Positions 24,870 through 34,055 of a DNA stretch of 64,000 nucleotides are shown in pieces. Under the pieces are notes generated by a model. The model was not told the DNA's origin and searched no databases. It saw only the letters and a program-made list of their open reading frames with translations. The translations under genes were made by a program, and so were the position numbers. Numbering within the stretch: the stretch's first letter is position 1; every line of letters starts with the position of its first letter. The DNA is from Bradyrhizobium sp. SZCCHNS1050 (lineage in GTDB: Bacteria; Pseudomonadota; Alphaproteobacteria; Rhizobiales; Xanthobacteraceae). The stretch spans positions 4,963,501-5,027,500 of the forward strand of contig NZ_JAUETR010000001.1 of assembly GCF_032484785.1 (NCBI RefSeq), read 5' to 3'.

Positions 24870-26237
24870 ATGAATTATGAAGGCATATTTGTCCGGGCGA
24901 TCGACGCTCTTCGTGAGGAAAGGCGATATCGGACATTTGCCACTCTGGTGCGCAATCCCGAGACTGCGCCGACTGCGCTCTGGCGACCGCCGGGCGAGAC
25001 ACGAGCACCACAGCCGGTCACCGTCTGGTGCTCCAATGACTATCTCTGCATGGGCCTGCATCCGGATGTGATCGAAGCGTCCACGGAAGCGTCCCGGAGC
25101 TTTGGCACGGGCGCGGGAGGAACAAGGAACATCTCCGGCACGCACCAAAAAATCGTAGAGTTGGAGCAGGAGCTGGCCAGTCTGCATGGAAAGGAGGCGG
25201 CGCTCGTCTTTACGTCAGGCTGGGTTTCGAACTTCGCAGCAATCTCTACCATCGGGACCCTGTTGCCGGACTGCGTGATATTTTCAGACGCGGACAACCA
25301 TAACTCGATCATTGAGGGTATCAGCCGCTCGAGATGCGAGAAGAAGATCTGGCGTCATAACGATGTGAGGCATCTTGAGCAGCTGCTTGCCGCGGAGCCC
25401 CGCAATCGCGCAAAGCTCATCGTATTTGAAAGTCTCTATTCGATGAGCGGCAGTATTGCGCCCATCGGCGGGATCGCTGCTCTCGCTGAACGCTACGGTG
25501 CCATGACCTACATCGACGAAGTTCATGCGGTGGGGCTGTATGGACCTCAAGGTGGGGGCATTTGCGATCGAGACGGCCTCGCAGATCGGATCGACGTCAT
25601 TCAAGGTACGCTCGCCAAAGGGTTCGGATCGCTTGGCGGCTATGTCGCCGCAAATGCATCGATCGTCGATTCAATCCGAAGCTATGCGCCGTCGTTCATC
25701 TTCACGTCGACGATGCCGCCAAACGTCGCCGCGAGCGCAACGGCGGCGGTACGTCATCTGCGCCGGTCCAAGGCCGAACGCGACCAACAGCAGGCGGTGA
25801 CGCGCAGGGTCCGGCGCGCGCTCCAGGCCGCGCGCCTGCCGGTCATGGCCAATGAATCGCATATCATCCCGGTCGTGGTGGGCGACGCGCAGAAATGTAC
25901 CGCCGCAAGCCAGATGCTGATGGAACGACACGGGATATATGTTCAGCCCATAAATTATCCCACTGTGAGCAAAGGCACGGAGCGGCTTCGTCTGACTCCG
26001 ACACCGGCCCATCGAGACGTGCACATCGATCTGTTGGTCGCTGCTCTCTCTGACGTCTGGGCGTCTCTCGAGCTTCCGTACGATGAACGGGCCGCGCGAT
26101 CTCCGATCGTTGGCATGACGGACGACGCGGTCAATCCGAAAGACATGACGAATCAGCGGTCGTTTCGGCGGAGTAAAGGCGAACGCACCGCGCGTCGTGA
26201 CGATGCGGCATCAGGCATGGCGAGGGCGGATACATGA
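24870..26237 (+). CDS. 5-aminolevulinate synthase-type alpha-oxoamine synthase (second hemA-like enzyme)
   Basis: PLP enzyme that condenses glycine with an acyl-CoA; 455 residues. It reads like HemA from end to end: ERRYRTF (substrate Arg), [35 protein letters not shown] (Thr and Asn that select succinyl-CoA in ALAS), [32 protein letters not shown], and the PLP lysine in [13 protein letters not shown] (about Lys250). The C-terminus [20 protein letters not shown] is kept, then about 55 extra residues follow. Start ATG at 24870 or 24867. First gene of the rightward operon, so it likely makes 5-aminolevulinate for the pathway rather than for haem. Confidence 0.88.
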   Translation: MNYEGIFVRAIDALREERRYRTFATLVRNPETAPTALWRPPGETRAPQPVTVWCSNDYLCMGLHPDVIEASTEASRSFGTGAGGTRNISGTHQKIVELEQELASLHGKEAALVFTSGWVSNFAAISTIGTLLPDCVIFSDADNHNSIIEGISRSRCEKKIWRHNDVRHLEQLLAAEPRNRAKLIVFESLYSMSGSIAPIGGIAALAERYGAMTYIDEVHAVGLYGPQGGGICDRDGLADRIDVIQGTLAKGFGSLGGYVAANASIVDSIRSYAPSFIFTSTMPPNVAASATAAVRHLRRSKAERDQQQAVTRRVRRALQAARLPVMANESHIIPVVVGDAQKCTAASQMLMERHGIYVQPINYPTVSKGTERLRLTPTPAHRDVHIDLLVAALSDVWASLELPYDERAARSPIVGMTDDAVNPKDMTNQRSFRRSKGERTARRDDAASGMARADT

Positions 26238-27772
26238 CGCATTCCAAGTACAAGATCCTGTTCGTAACGCAGCACTATCATCCAATTCATCTGGCAGACG
26301 ACCGGATCTATATTGTCGAACCCATCCAGTACGAAGTGCTGGCGTCCATGCTGGACAAGGATGAGGTGGACATTTCTCTGCTGGATCAGCGCCTTGATCG
26401 CCGCCCGTTGGCCCTGCTCGAGACGATAAGGCGCCTGCGTCCAAACTTCGTCGGATTCACGTCTTGGACGATGCATGTCGACCTCGTGCGGATGCAGGCG
26501 GCGCTGGTCAAGCAGATCGACCCGTCGATCATCGTTGCGGTAGGGGGGCATCATGCTAGCCTAAGTCCGTCCGACTTTGCGGACCCCAACATTGACTACG
26601 TCATGATGGGAGAGGCTTATCTCTCTTTCCGGGATCTGATCCTGCGCTGCCGGGAAAGCGAGCGTAACGTAGCTGATCTGGCAGGCGTTGCCTGGCAGGA
26701 CAACGGCAAATTCTTCTCGAACGGCAAGGCGGTCGTTCCGAAGTCCTTCGATCTCGACAGCCTCCCCCTTCCGGACCGAAGCATCCTCGGCAAGTATAAG
26801 GGCAGATACTATCACCTCTGGTGGAAGCCGGTTGCTGCCCTGAGGACGTCCATGGGATGTCCCGCAAGATGCTCGTTCTGCAATTTGTGGCGGCCGAACC
26901 TCGGAAAGTATCTAACGTGGAGCCCGGAATACATCGTCGAGTATCTCAAGACGATCGAGGAGCCGTATGTCATATTTACAGACGACCACTTCTTCGGGGA
27001 CGGGCGCCGGGCGCACGCCATTGGTGAAGCGATCCTTCGGGCGGGCATCAAGAAGGAGTACTTGTTCTACAGTCGGGCGGACGCGATTGTCAGAGACCCG
27101 AGCCTGGTCGCGCTGTGGTCGCGGGTTGGGCTCAAGCGCCTTCGGATGGGTCTGGAGAGCTATTCCGATTCCGAGCTCGGTGCCATGGAAAAGGGCAGCT
27201 CCGTGGCGCACAACGACAGGGCCATCGAGATTCTCAAGAAGAATGATGTCTTGATCGAAGGCCTGTTCATCGTCGGTGTCGACTACAAAAGAGAACAGTT
27301 CGAAAACTTGACGAGCTACATCCGCAGCCGAAAAGTCGATATCCCGAACATCACTGTCGCGACGCCGATGCCGGGGACGACAGACTACGCCAAGAACGAA
27401 GACGCGCTCATTTACAAGAATCCGACGTACTACGATTTTCAGCACGCCGTGCTCCCCACAAGGCTCGATATCAAGGAGTTCTGCCATCTCTATGGGAAGA
27501 TGCTGCTCAAGGTCCAGAGACCGCCACTCGAGCAGATCCGGCGCATAGGTCTGTTCAAATTCATTTGTAACGTTCCGTCATTCTGGATCTACTTTCTTCG
27601 CGTCTACACGTCTTACAAGCACTACGGCTACGTAGAGCGAAGCGGGGGCGAGCTTCCAACACTTCCATGGGTTGATATGCGGCGCGGAAGCTGCGGCGGT
27701 GACGCGGTAGCGGACAAGAAATATGGCTCCGTCGACATCGACAAGGTGTTTCCGACAGGGGTTCCGTCATGA
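26234..27772 (+). CDS. Cobalamin-binding-domain radical SAM protein (class B type)
   Basis: 512 residues. The N-terminal 150 residues form a B12-binding-like Rossmann domain ([64 protein letters not shown]); the classic D-x-H-x-x-G cobalamin histidine is not obvious. The radical SAM core has [14 protein letters not shown] with Cys209, Cys213 and Cys216 for the 4Fe-4S cluster, then [13 protein letters not shown] and [15 protein letters not shown]. It overlaps the ALAS-like gene by four bases, so the two are coupled. Class B enzymes methylate or rearrange unactivated carbons; the reaction here is unknown. Confidence 0.85.
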   Translation: MTHSKYKILFVTQHYHPIHLADDRIYIVEPIQYEVLASMLDKDEVDISLLDQRLDRRPLALLETIRRLRPNFVGFTSWTMHVDLVRMQAALVKQIDPSIIVAVGGHHASLSPSDFADPNIDYVMMGEAYLSFRDLILRCRESERNVADLAGVAWQDNGKFFSNGKAVVPKSFDLDSLPLPDRSILGKYKGRYYHLWWKPVAALRTSMGCPARCSFCNLWRPNLGKYLTWSPEYIVEYLKTIEEPYVIFTDDHFFGDGRRAHAIGEAILRAGIKKEYLFYSRADAIVRDPSLVALWSRVGLKRLRMGLESYSDSELGAMEKGSSVAHNDRAIEILKKNDVLIEGLFIVGVDYKREQFENLTSYIRSRKVDIPNITVATPMPGTTDYAKNEDALIYKNPTYYDFQHAVLPTRLDIKEFCHLYGKMLLKVQRPPLEQIRRIGLFKFICNVPSFWIYFLRVYTSYKHYGYVERSGGELPTLPWVDMRRGSCGGDAVADKKYGSVDIDKVFPTGVPS

Positions 27773-29274
27773 CGGACGAGGCCGACGTCACGAATGATAT
27801 CAAGCTCCGCTTCGGACGCCCCGACGATTTTGCCGCGCTTAGGTCTCTGCGGGACAAGGTGTTCTGCGATGAGCTTGGGATTCAGGAGCGATCCTATCAC
27901 GACGTCATTTTCGATTGGTATTCGAAGAATGTCGTTTTGCTTGCGGGCAACCGTTTGATAGGTGCTGTTCGTCTTGCCTACATCCGAGATTGGCAGGAGT
28001 ACTATGTCAGCTACCTATGCCTCGCGGCGCAATACCGCCGGAAAGCGCATCTGCGGCTGTTGTTCGGAGCCATTATTCTGCTCATGAAGCGAAATGGGAT
28101 CAGGTCAATCAGGGCGGATTCGTCCGACGCAAATCTGATGATGTATCAGGCGATGGGGTGCGTTCCCATCGGAGGAAAGTTCAAGAAGCCAGGATTTGTC
28201 TGCGACTGGACACCGATGCGCTACGACATTGGTGTCAATGCAGCGGCGGAGGAGAGTCTTTCAGAACGCGCGGCGGCTCATTTTGAACCGTGGACCGAGA
28301 GCGATCTGACATGGGTGTTCGACACCGTGTTTCATCGGTGTGACACCGCGTCGGCATTCGGGGCGACTTTCGAGACCCTTCTCGAAAAGGATCTGATCCC
28401 TGGGCATCTGCCGTATCTGGCTCGTCCCGACCGGGTGATCGACCTGCCGCACGATGAGGCGTTTACGCGTCATCTGAGGACAGTCGAGGTGCGGTCAGAT
28501 GACGATGAATTCTTTTCGGCAACTTCAACAGCATCTCCCACTCGCCCTGCCTGCCCGGATCGCACGACCATCACCGCGGGCAGTCGGTTCGCGCATCTGA
28601 ATGCTCGGTTTTCGTCCAAGACCCTGGTGGCGGTCCTTGTCGACTCGGAGGCGTTGGTCTTCGCGCGACTATACGCTGTCCTGACCTGCAAGCGTCTGGT
28701 CGAGTTGAACGATTGGGGGGAACTGCCCTCTCTCTGCCCACCGTCCGTATCGAGCGTGACGGCCATTATCGGACCGGCTGATCGGGCACTGTCGAAGGCG
28801 GTTTTATCGGCAGCGCAACGCCGATGCGCTATCGGGCTCCTGACCGCCGCGGACCTGCCGGCTCTCTCGTCCACGTTGCTCGGCTCGTATCTGAACTTCA
28901 TTGGACCAACACAAGTGGCGATCGCGGTCCATCCGGTGGGTCTTGTGTCGTACGAGGCGCCGACAGGCGCGTGCGGTCGTGGGCTCGGCCCAGGTTTGTG
29001 GAGCCTCGCCGGTGGACCAGAAATGACCGTCGTCGCGATTGGCCCGTATCATTTGCTCATCGTGCCCGCCAGGATATGCCGAGCTGCCGTAGCGGCCATT
29101 TCAGAATTTCTCAAGGTTGGCTATGCGATCGGACAATCAGTCCGATTGGTCCGCGAGGAGTGCCTGGGCGATGAGCCGATCCTGCTGATGGGAGATCCGA
29201 GCCTTCGCCTCGATATCGCCCCGTCAGAGAAGAACGCGGAGGCGACGCGGCGCTTGGCGGCCGTCTCGGACTGA
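27769..29274 (+). CDS. GNAT-type acyltransferase domain fused to an unrecognised C-terminal domain
   Basis: 501 residues. The first 160 resemble an acyltransferase (IKLRFGRPDDFAALRSLRDK, VVLLAGNRLIGAVRLAY, YLCLAAQYRRKAHLRLLFGAI, LMMYQAMGCVPIG); the layout also recalls autoinducer-synthase-like GNATs. Residues about 300-490 are a second alpha/beta-looking domain (TLVAVLVDSEALVFARLY, SVTAIIGPADRALSKAVL) that ends with ECLGDEPILLMGDPSLRLD, an ending reminiscent of caspase-fold (C25-like) peptidases, although I see no clear Cys/His dyad. Four-base overlaps link it to both neighbours. It may N-acylate a pathway intermediate. Confidence 0.7.
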   Translation: MTDEADVTNDIKLRFGRPDDFAALRSLRDKVFCDELGIQERSYHDVIFDWYSKNVVLLAGNRLIGAVRLAYIRDWQEYYVSYLCLAAQYRRKAHLRLLFGAIILLMKRNGIRSIRADSSDANLMMYQAMGCVPIGGKFKKPGFVCDWTPMRYDIGVNAAAEESLSERAAAHFEPWTESDLTWVFDTVFHRCDTASAFGATFETLLEKDLIPGHLPYLARPDRVIDLPHDEAFTRHLRTVEVRSDDDEFFSATSTASPTRPACPDRTTITAGSRFAHLNARFSSKTLVAVLVDSEALVFARLYAVLTCKRLVELNDWGELPSLCPPSVSSVTAIIGPADRALSKAVLSAAQRRCAIGLLTAADLPALSSTLLGSYLNFIGPTQVAIAVHPVGLVSYEAPTGACGRGLGPGLWSLAGGPEMTVVAIGPYHLLIVPARICRAAVAAISEFLKVGYAIGQSVRLVREECLGDEPILLMGDPSLRLDIAPSEKNAEATRRLAAVSD

Positions 29275-31682
29275 TGTTCGTGCTGAACAACTCATTTTCG
29301 ATGCCTGCTTTCACGGCCGCGGTGGTGACAGGGACGCTATGCGTTGTTGGGCCGTGTTTTCTTTTCGGGCTGGCGCTGGTTGCGACGATCTTCGTGCGCG
29401 CGATGCCAAGGCGATCGGGTGAACGCAGGCTTGCCGGGTTGAAGAACGAGGTCAGGATCTATCACGACAAGCATGGCGTTCCCCATATCTTCTCGGAGAA
29501 TTTTCAGGATGCCGCGCGGTGCCTGGGTTACCTGCACGCAAGCGAGCGCCTGTTTCAGATGGAAATTCACCGACGTGCTGGACAGGGGCGACTTTCCGAA
29601 ATCTTCGGGGCGGAGTTCGTCGACACAGACAAAATCATTCGTGTTCTAGGTCTCTACCAACTGGCCAAGACCAGCTTTGCCGCGCTTGCGCCGGAAACTC
29701 AATCCACGCTTTCGGCCTATGCGGACGGCGTCAATGCATTCTTGTCGACCCACCGAAGCAAACTGCCGTTTGAGATGGTCTGGTTGAGAATCCGGCCGGA
29801 GCCATGGTCTCCCATTGATTCAGTCGTGTGGGGCAAGCTCATGGCTTGGCAAATGAGCCGGAACTATCTCGCCGAGCTGAATCGAGCCGAGTTGACCAGC
29901 AGAATCGGAACGGTCGATGCCGGCCCGTTTTATCCGGATCCCATGCGGGGCAAGACCGGACCATTGGTATCGGGTGGGTCTGGTGGCTCGCGCGGACAAT
30001 CCGACTTTTCAGACAAGATGGGAGCGTTGCTCGGATTGGCCAATGGCGCTTCAAATGCTTGGGTCGTCGCCGGCGAGCGAACCACCAGCGGCCACCCGCT
30101 CCTCGCGAACGATCCGCATCTTGACGTGTCGTCGCCAGTGCTCTGGTTTTTATGCCGGATCGTCACCCCCGAAGGATGGGTGAAGGGAGCCGGAGTACCA
30201 GGCGTACCGATGATCCTGCTTGGACAGAACGAGAGCTTCGCCTGGGGAACCACGGCGGCGATGTCCGACGTTCAGGATCTGTTCGTGGAAACTCTGGATC
30301 CGGCGGATCCGACCAAATATCTTGCGCAGGCTGGCTCTCACGCATTTGACAGGCATGAAGAGACGATCCGAGTCCGAGGTCGGCCCGACGTCAAATTCAC
30401 CATCCGCAAGTCGCGGCATGGCCCGGTGCTATCCGATGCTGTCCCGCGTCTTGCCGCGCTGGCGGGCAGCGATGGCGTCATCGCGCTATCCTTCAGCGGG
30501 CTCGGAGATTGTGACCGCACTGCCGAGGGGTTTCTGAAGCTCAATCGGGCGCGGAATTGGGAGGAGTTCAAGGATAGTCTGCGGCTGTACGAAACGCCTG
30601 CGCAGAACATGTTCTACGCCGACGTCGCCGGCAATATCGGAGTCATGAGTCTCGGGCGGGTCCCAGTGCGCAAGTCGGAATATGGCCTGCATCCCGCGGC
30701 GGGATCAACGGGTGATGCAGACTGGTCAGGCTACGTTCCGTTCGAGCAGATGCCGCACTCGTTCAATCCGGCCTGTGGCTATATCCATAATGCGAATGGT
30801 CGACCGGCCTGGTGTGGGCACGATGTCTTTATGGGATGCGATTGGGAAGAGCCGTATCGGACACAAAGAGTCCAGCAGTTTTTCGACAACATCAGATTGC
30901 ACTCGCTGGAAACATCTGCCGAAATGCAGGCCGACATTCTATCTCTCGCCGCTCAGGATCTTCTGCCGATTTTGCTTCGAGCAACCCCGTCCAGTCCACT
31001 GGGACGGCAAGCCCTCGCGCTGCTCTCGAAGTGGGACGGCACGATGCACAAGGACTGGGCAGAACCGCTCATTTTCAACGGGTGGATGCAGGCGCTCCGA
31101 CGAATGCTGATCGATGACAAGGCGAAGGTGAAGCTTGAGTATGTCGGGCCATGTGCGGCTTCGCTCCTCAGGAAGCTTATCCTGGAGCATCCCAAATGGT
31201 GCGCTTCGGGCGAAGAGACGGATCTGGAATGTCGTGCATGTCTGACGCGGGCTCTCGAAGAAGCTATGGCGATGCTCTCGAGGCGCCGCGGGTCTGACCT
31301 GACGAAATGGCGGTGGGGTGACGAGCACATCTCGACGCTTTCGCACGTCTTCTACTCGCGGATACCGATCTTCAGGTCATTGAGCGAGCTTGGCGTCGGA
31401 AGTGGTGGGGACCTGTATACGCTCAACAGCGGAGGTGCTCTGCAGCCGCACCATGATCGCCCGTTCGAGCGGAAACACGTTCCGACATTTAGAGCCCTAT
31501 ATGATCTCGGCGATCCGGATCGGTCCCGCTTCATGACCGCGACCGGCCAATCTGGCCACATCTTCTCGCGCTTTTACGGAAACCTGACGCCGCTTTGGAA
31601 CGAAGGCGAGTCGATCACGCTGGCTGGCGATGAGTTGGCCTTGCAGCGTGAAGGCGCGACTCTCATGAGATTTATTCCGTAG
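29274..31682 (+). CDS. Penicillin acylase family N-terminal-nucleophile hydrolase, membrane anchored
   Basis: 802-residue precursor. A hydrophobic segment (about residues 10-40, FTAAVVTGTLCVVGPCFLFG then LALVATIFV) anchors or exports it. The alpha chain region holds DKHGVPHIFSENFQDAARCLGYLHASERLFQMEIHRR in two family blocks; the autocleavage site is LANGASNAWVVAGERTTSG with Ser260 as new N-terminal nucleophile; LLANDPHLDVSSP and LGQNESFAWGTTAAMSDVQD follow. The family includes penicillin G acylase and AHL/siderophore acylases such as PvdQ. It directly abuts the GNAT-fusion gene. Likely removes an acyl group outside the cytoplasm, or degrades the AHL signal. Confidence 0.88.
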   Translation: MFVLNNSFSMPAFTAAVVTGTLCVVGPCFLFGLALVATIFVRAMPRRSGERRLAGLKNEVRIYHDKHGVPHIFSENFQDAARCLGYLHASERLFQMEIHRRAGQGRLSEIFGAEFVDTDKIIRVLGLYQLAKTSFAALAPETQSTLSAYADGVNAFLSTHRSKLPFEMVWLRIRPEPWSPIDSVVWGKLMAWQMSRNYLAELNRAELTSRIGTVDAGPFYPDPMRGKTGPLVSGGSGGSRGQSDFSDKMGALLGLANGASNAWVVAGERTTSGHPLLANDPHLDVSSPVLWFLCRIVTPEGWVKGAGVPGVPMILLGQNESFAWGTTAAMSDVQDLFVETLDPADPTKYLAQAGSHAFDRHEETIRVRGRPDVKFTIRKSRHGPVLSDAVPRLAALAGSDGVIALSFSGLGDCDRTAEGFLKLNRARNWEEFKDSLRLYETPAQNMFYADVAGNIGVMSLGRVPVRKSEYGLHPAAGSTGDADWSGYVPFEQMPHSFNPACGYIHNANGRPAWCGHDVFMGCDWEEPYRTQRVQQFFDNIRLHSLETSAEMQADILSLAAQDLLPILLRATPSSPLGRQALALLSKWDGTMHKDWAEPLIFNGWMQALRRMLIDDKAKVKLEYVGPCAASLLRKLILEHPKWCASGEETDLECRACLTRALEEAMAMLSRRRGSDLTKWRWGDEHISTLSHVFYSRIPIFRSLSELGVGSGGDLYTLNSGGALQPHHDRPFERKHVPTFRALYDLGDPDRSRFMTATGQSGHIFSRFYGNLTPLWNEGESITLAGDELALQREGATLMRFIP

Positions 31683-31700
31683 GGCTGACAGGGCAGTCAC

Positions 31701-32660
31701 ATGGCGGTCGAGGAAGCATCTTTGGTCAAATCGGGTGATACGGAAGCCGATTCCTCGGGCGCGCCGTTGCCGCCGGTCGACTCAGGATCCAGTCGATCAG
31801 GTCCCTATGTTTCGGGGCTGATCGCAGTCATGTTTTGGGGAACGACTCCGGCCGCGACGGTACTGGTCGCCCATGATATGCCCTCATCGTTGATCGGGCC
31901 GTCCAGACTTCTCCTGGCCGCGATGTTCCTCCTACCAATGGTTCTCCTGCTTCGGCCGCCGCTTCCGACCGATAGGGGAGGTTGGATCGCCGTCGCGATC
32001 AACGGTATGATCGGGTTCGGTGGCTCGTTCTTTCTGCAGGGTCTGGGCTTCTCGCGAACGTCGACTTCGCACGCGGCTCTCATCTTGGCTTGCGCTCCGG
32101 TGTTTACATCCATCATCCAGCATGTGCTGTCCCGGACATTTCCCCGCACTCTTTGGCTGATCGGAAGTGCGATGGCATTGTGTGGTGAGACGTTTCTGAT
32201 CGGCGCTCGTTCGAACGGCGATGTCTTCGGCAGTGGAACAATGGTGGGCGACGTCATCGTTCTCATCGGCACCATTACGGTCAGCATTGGATATGTGGCA
32301 GGCGCTCGCGCATCTGCGCGAATTGGCCTGTTCGGAGCGACGGCATGGTCGATCATCTTCGGTGCTGCTCTTGTGACGCCGCTGTTGCCCTCTGTCCTGG
32401 AGGCGATCTCCGGGGTGACGGTCGTCGGAGGAGGGGCCCTGTTCTTTCTTGCGGTCTTTTGCACCTTGATCGGATTCGCCGCATGGTTCTGGGCTTTGGA
32501 CAAGGGAGGCGTCTCGGCGATTGCGCCTCTGCAGTTCGGACAGCCGATCGTATCACTCTTGATAGCCGTGATCTTTCTGGGAGAACAGCTTTCGATGAGC
32601 ATTTTTGCTGCGGTTGGATTGGTTCTCACGGGGGTATACTTCTGTCGAAAGTCGGCGTGA
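31701..32660 (+). CDS. EamA/DMT-family transporter
   Basis: 319 residues; after a hydrophilic N-terminus of about 35 residues come two EamA repeats with roughly ten membrane segments (GLIAVMFWGTTPAATVLVA, LLLAAMFLLPMVLLL, IGFGGSFFLQGLGF, ALFFLAVFCTLIGFAAWFWA, IVSLLIAVIFLGEQLSM). WFWALDKGGVSAIAPLQFGQP is the typical second signature. Last gene of the rightward operon, 18 bases after the acylase. Probable exporter of the product. Confidence 0.88.
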   Translation: MAVEEASLVKSGDTEADSSGAPLPPVDSGSSRSGPYVSGLIAVMFWGTTPAATVLVAHDMPSSLIGPSRLLLAAMFLLPMVLLLRPPLPTDRGGWIAVAINGMIGFGGSFFLQGLGFSRTSTSHAALILACAPVFTSIIQHVLSRTFPRTLWLIGSAMALCGETFLIGARSNGDVFGSGTMVGDVIVLIGTITVSIGYVAGARASARIGLFGATAWSIIFGAALVTPLLPSVLEAISGVTVVGGGALFFLAVFCTLIGFAAWFWALDKGGVSAIAPLQFGQPIVSLLIAVIFLGEQLSMSIFAAVGLVLTGVYFCRKSA

Positions 32661-32689
32661 GAGGTCGTATCCCGCGAGGTGGGTCGCCG

Positions 32690-32930
32690 GTTAGCAATGC
32701 GGCTCTTGATGTGCGTTCCGCAATAGTGGCTGGGCGAATTGCTGTGCTGGATGAATGCGGTTGCAGGTTGTTGTTGTCAGCGAGCCGGACCGCAAGGTCG
32801 AAGAACAGCGTTTCGTTCAAGAACTCGTCGCGGATCTCTGCATCCGGTTCATCATGACGCTGCGGGTGAGCTCGGTACTTTGTCCGAGACGATCGCGCCC
32901 GGCTTGCCGTCCGGTGCGACAATCGCAATC
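32690..32930 (-). pseudogene. IS3-family transposase remnant
   Basis: Leftward frames contain DGKPGAIVSDK (about 32910-32880), then IRDEFLNETLFFDLAVRLAD and QPHSSSTAIRPATIAE. These correspond to the IS3-type OrfB blocks GKPG-IVSDNGTE, RDE-LNETLF and RPHS-LG-TPA, but with frame change and internal deletions. Only the last third of the gene is left and no terminal repeats were found. Confidence 0.6.
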
Positions 32931-33206
32931 AGCCCGCGCGCTTCCTGTCGCCCGAGAGCGAAGTATCGGCAAATGCACCCAGTCATTCCGCGGTGACGAT
33001 CGTCGATCGCACAGCTCTCAGCGAACGCTGGCTCGGCACGGTCCTGGCTCGGTACGCTCTTGGCGCGGCGGACCGCAAACTGCTGATCGGCACTCGAACT
33101 GCCGAGCTCTCGTCCCTGGACGGGGCTTACCGCCTGCAGGTGCTTGCGGGCGGCTCGCTGTAGCCAACAGCCAGGAGGCAACTTGGGCCTGGAATGACAG
33201 GTCTGG
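32931..33206. other. Unassigned DNA between IS3 remnant and luxI
   Basis: A plus-strand frame ending at the TAG near 33163 translates to protein-like sequence (SERWLGTVLARYALGAADRK, LLIGTRTAELSSLDGAYRLQ) but has no credible start and no recognised family; probably a gene fragment. Confidence 0.3.
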
Positions 33207-33980
33207 TTAGGTCACCGGGGTCGCCGCGCTGTAGGTGCGGTTGGCGCCGTCCACCTGCAAGGAGCATAGATCCAACGGCTCGGGTACAATCTTTCGTTGC
33301 GCGTGAAGTACCCCGATCCTGCGCAGCGGTCCTGCGCAGATGTGACGTTTTGCTTTGGAAGCGGCGAGGTCTCGGAGGGATGGTTGGTCTAAGATGTCAG
33401 TGTCGATTCCCAAGCATTTGCGCGATGTAGATACCGTACGGTCAGAGACTCTCGCCTCCAACGCAAGGGTCGGTCGCCCATCAAAGACCACGGGATCGGC
33501 GAGTGGTTGCGCATTCCATCCAAGCCGGTTCAGCCGCCGTACCCAACCCGGCTTGGATTGCGCGATAAGACCCGTGATGCCGAGGTACTGACATATCTCT
33601 GCTATGGCGACCATCAGTCGACGCGAGGCTAGAACGTCACCGTCTCCAATCTCGGACCTGGCGCAAAGACGGGTCCATTCGAAGATGTCCGGCGCCTTCG
33701 GATATGATCGCCCCCGCACCAGCTCCGGATACACGTGCGACAGGAGATGCGGCCTGGTCGTCGGAAGAAGCCGCGAGTACGCCATCACCCGTCCGTCGTG
33801 GATATCAACTACATGCAGCGCATCATCACCATCAAACTGGTCCCGATCGCGCCGGTCCGGCTTGACAAGGCTTGACCACGCAAGCGCTTCCACGAAGATC
33901 CTATATCTAAGATCGTAGATTTCATCCATAAGGCTGGGGGTGGCCAGTTTTGAATCCTCGTAGAACGCAAATATCATCAT
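33207..33980 (-). CDS. LuxI-family acyl-homoserine-lactone synthase
   Basis: Makes the diffusible AHL signal from SAM and an acyl-ACP or acyl-CoA. 257 residues from ATG at 33980 (33977 is the second ATG; GAGGAG lies upstream). Conserved LuxI blocks: EIYDLRYRIFVEALAW, RDQFDGDDALHVVD, GRVMAYSRLLPTTRPHLLSH, YPKAPDIFEWTRLCA, then the C-terminal acyl-binding region. All key Arg, Phe, Trp, Asp and Glu positions are present. It is about 50 residues longer than usual at the C-terminus (basic tail after SRKCLGIDTD), perhaps readthrough into foreign sequence. Acyl chain cannot be predicted; bradyrhizobial relatives use short branched or aryl groups. Confidence 0.88.
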   Translation of the reverse strand: MMIFAFYEDSKLATPSLMDEIYDLRYRIFVEALAWSSLVKPDRRDRDQFDGDDALHVVDIHDGRVMAYSRLLPTTRPHLLSHVYPELVRGRSYPKAPDIFEWTRLCARSEIGDGDVLASRRLMVAIAEICQYLGITGLIAQSKPGWVRRLNRLGWNAQPLADPVVFDGRPTLALEARVSDRTVSTSRKCLGIDTDILDQPSLRDLAASKAKRHICAGPLRRIGVLHAQRKIVPEPLDLCSLQVDGANRTYSAATPVT

Positions 33981-34055
33981 GGTCTCCTCGGGTAGGGAGA
34001 CCAACCGATCATTTTGCACAAGTATTGGCGATGCCGTTCTAGTACAGTATTTACT

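Noticed and set aside
33981..34055. Possible lux box in the luxR-luxI gap (CTGTACT-type half site)
   Set aside because: Only one half of a dyad is visible; the second half does not match.
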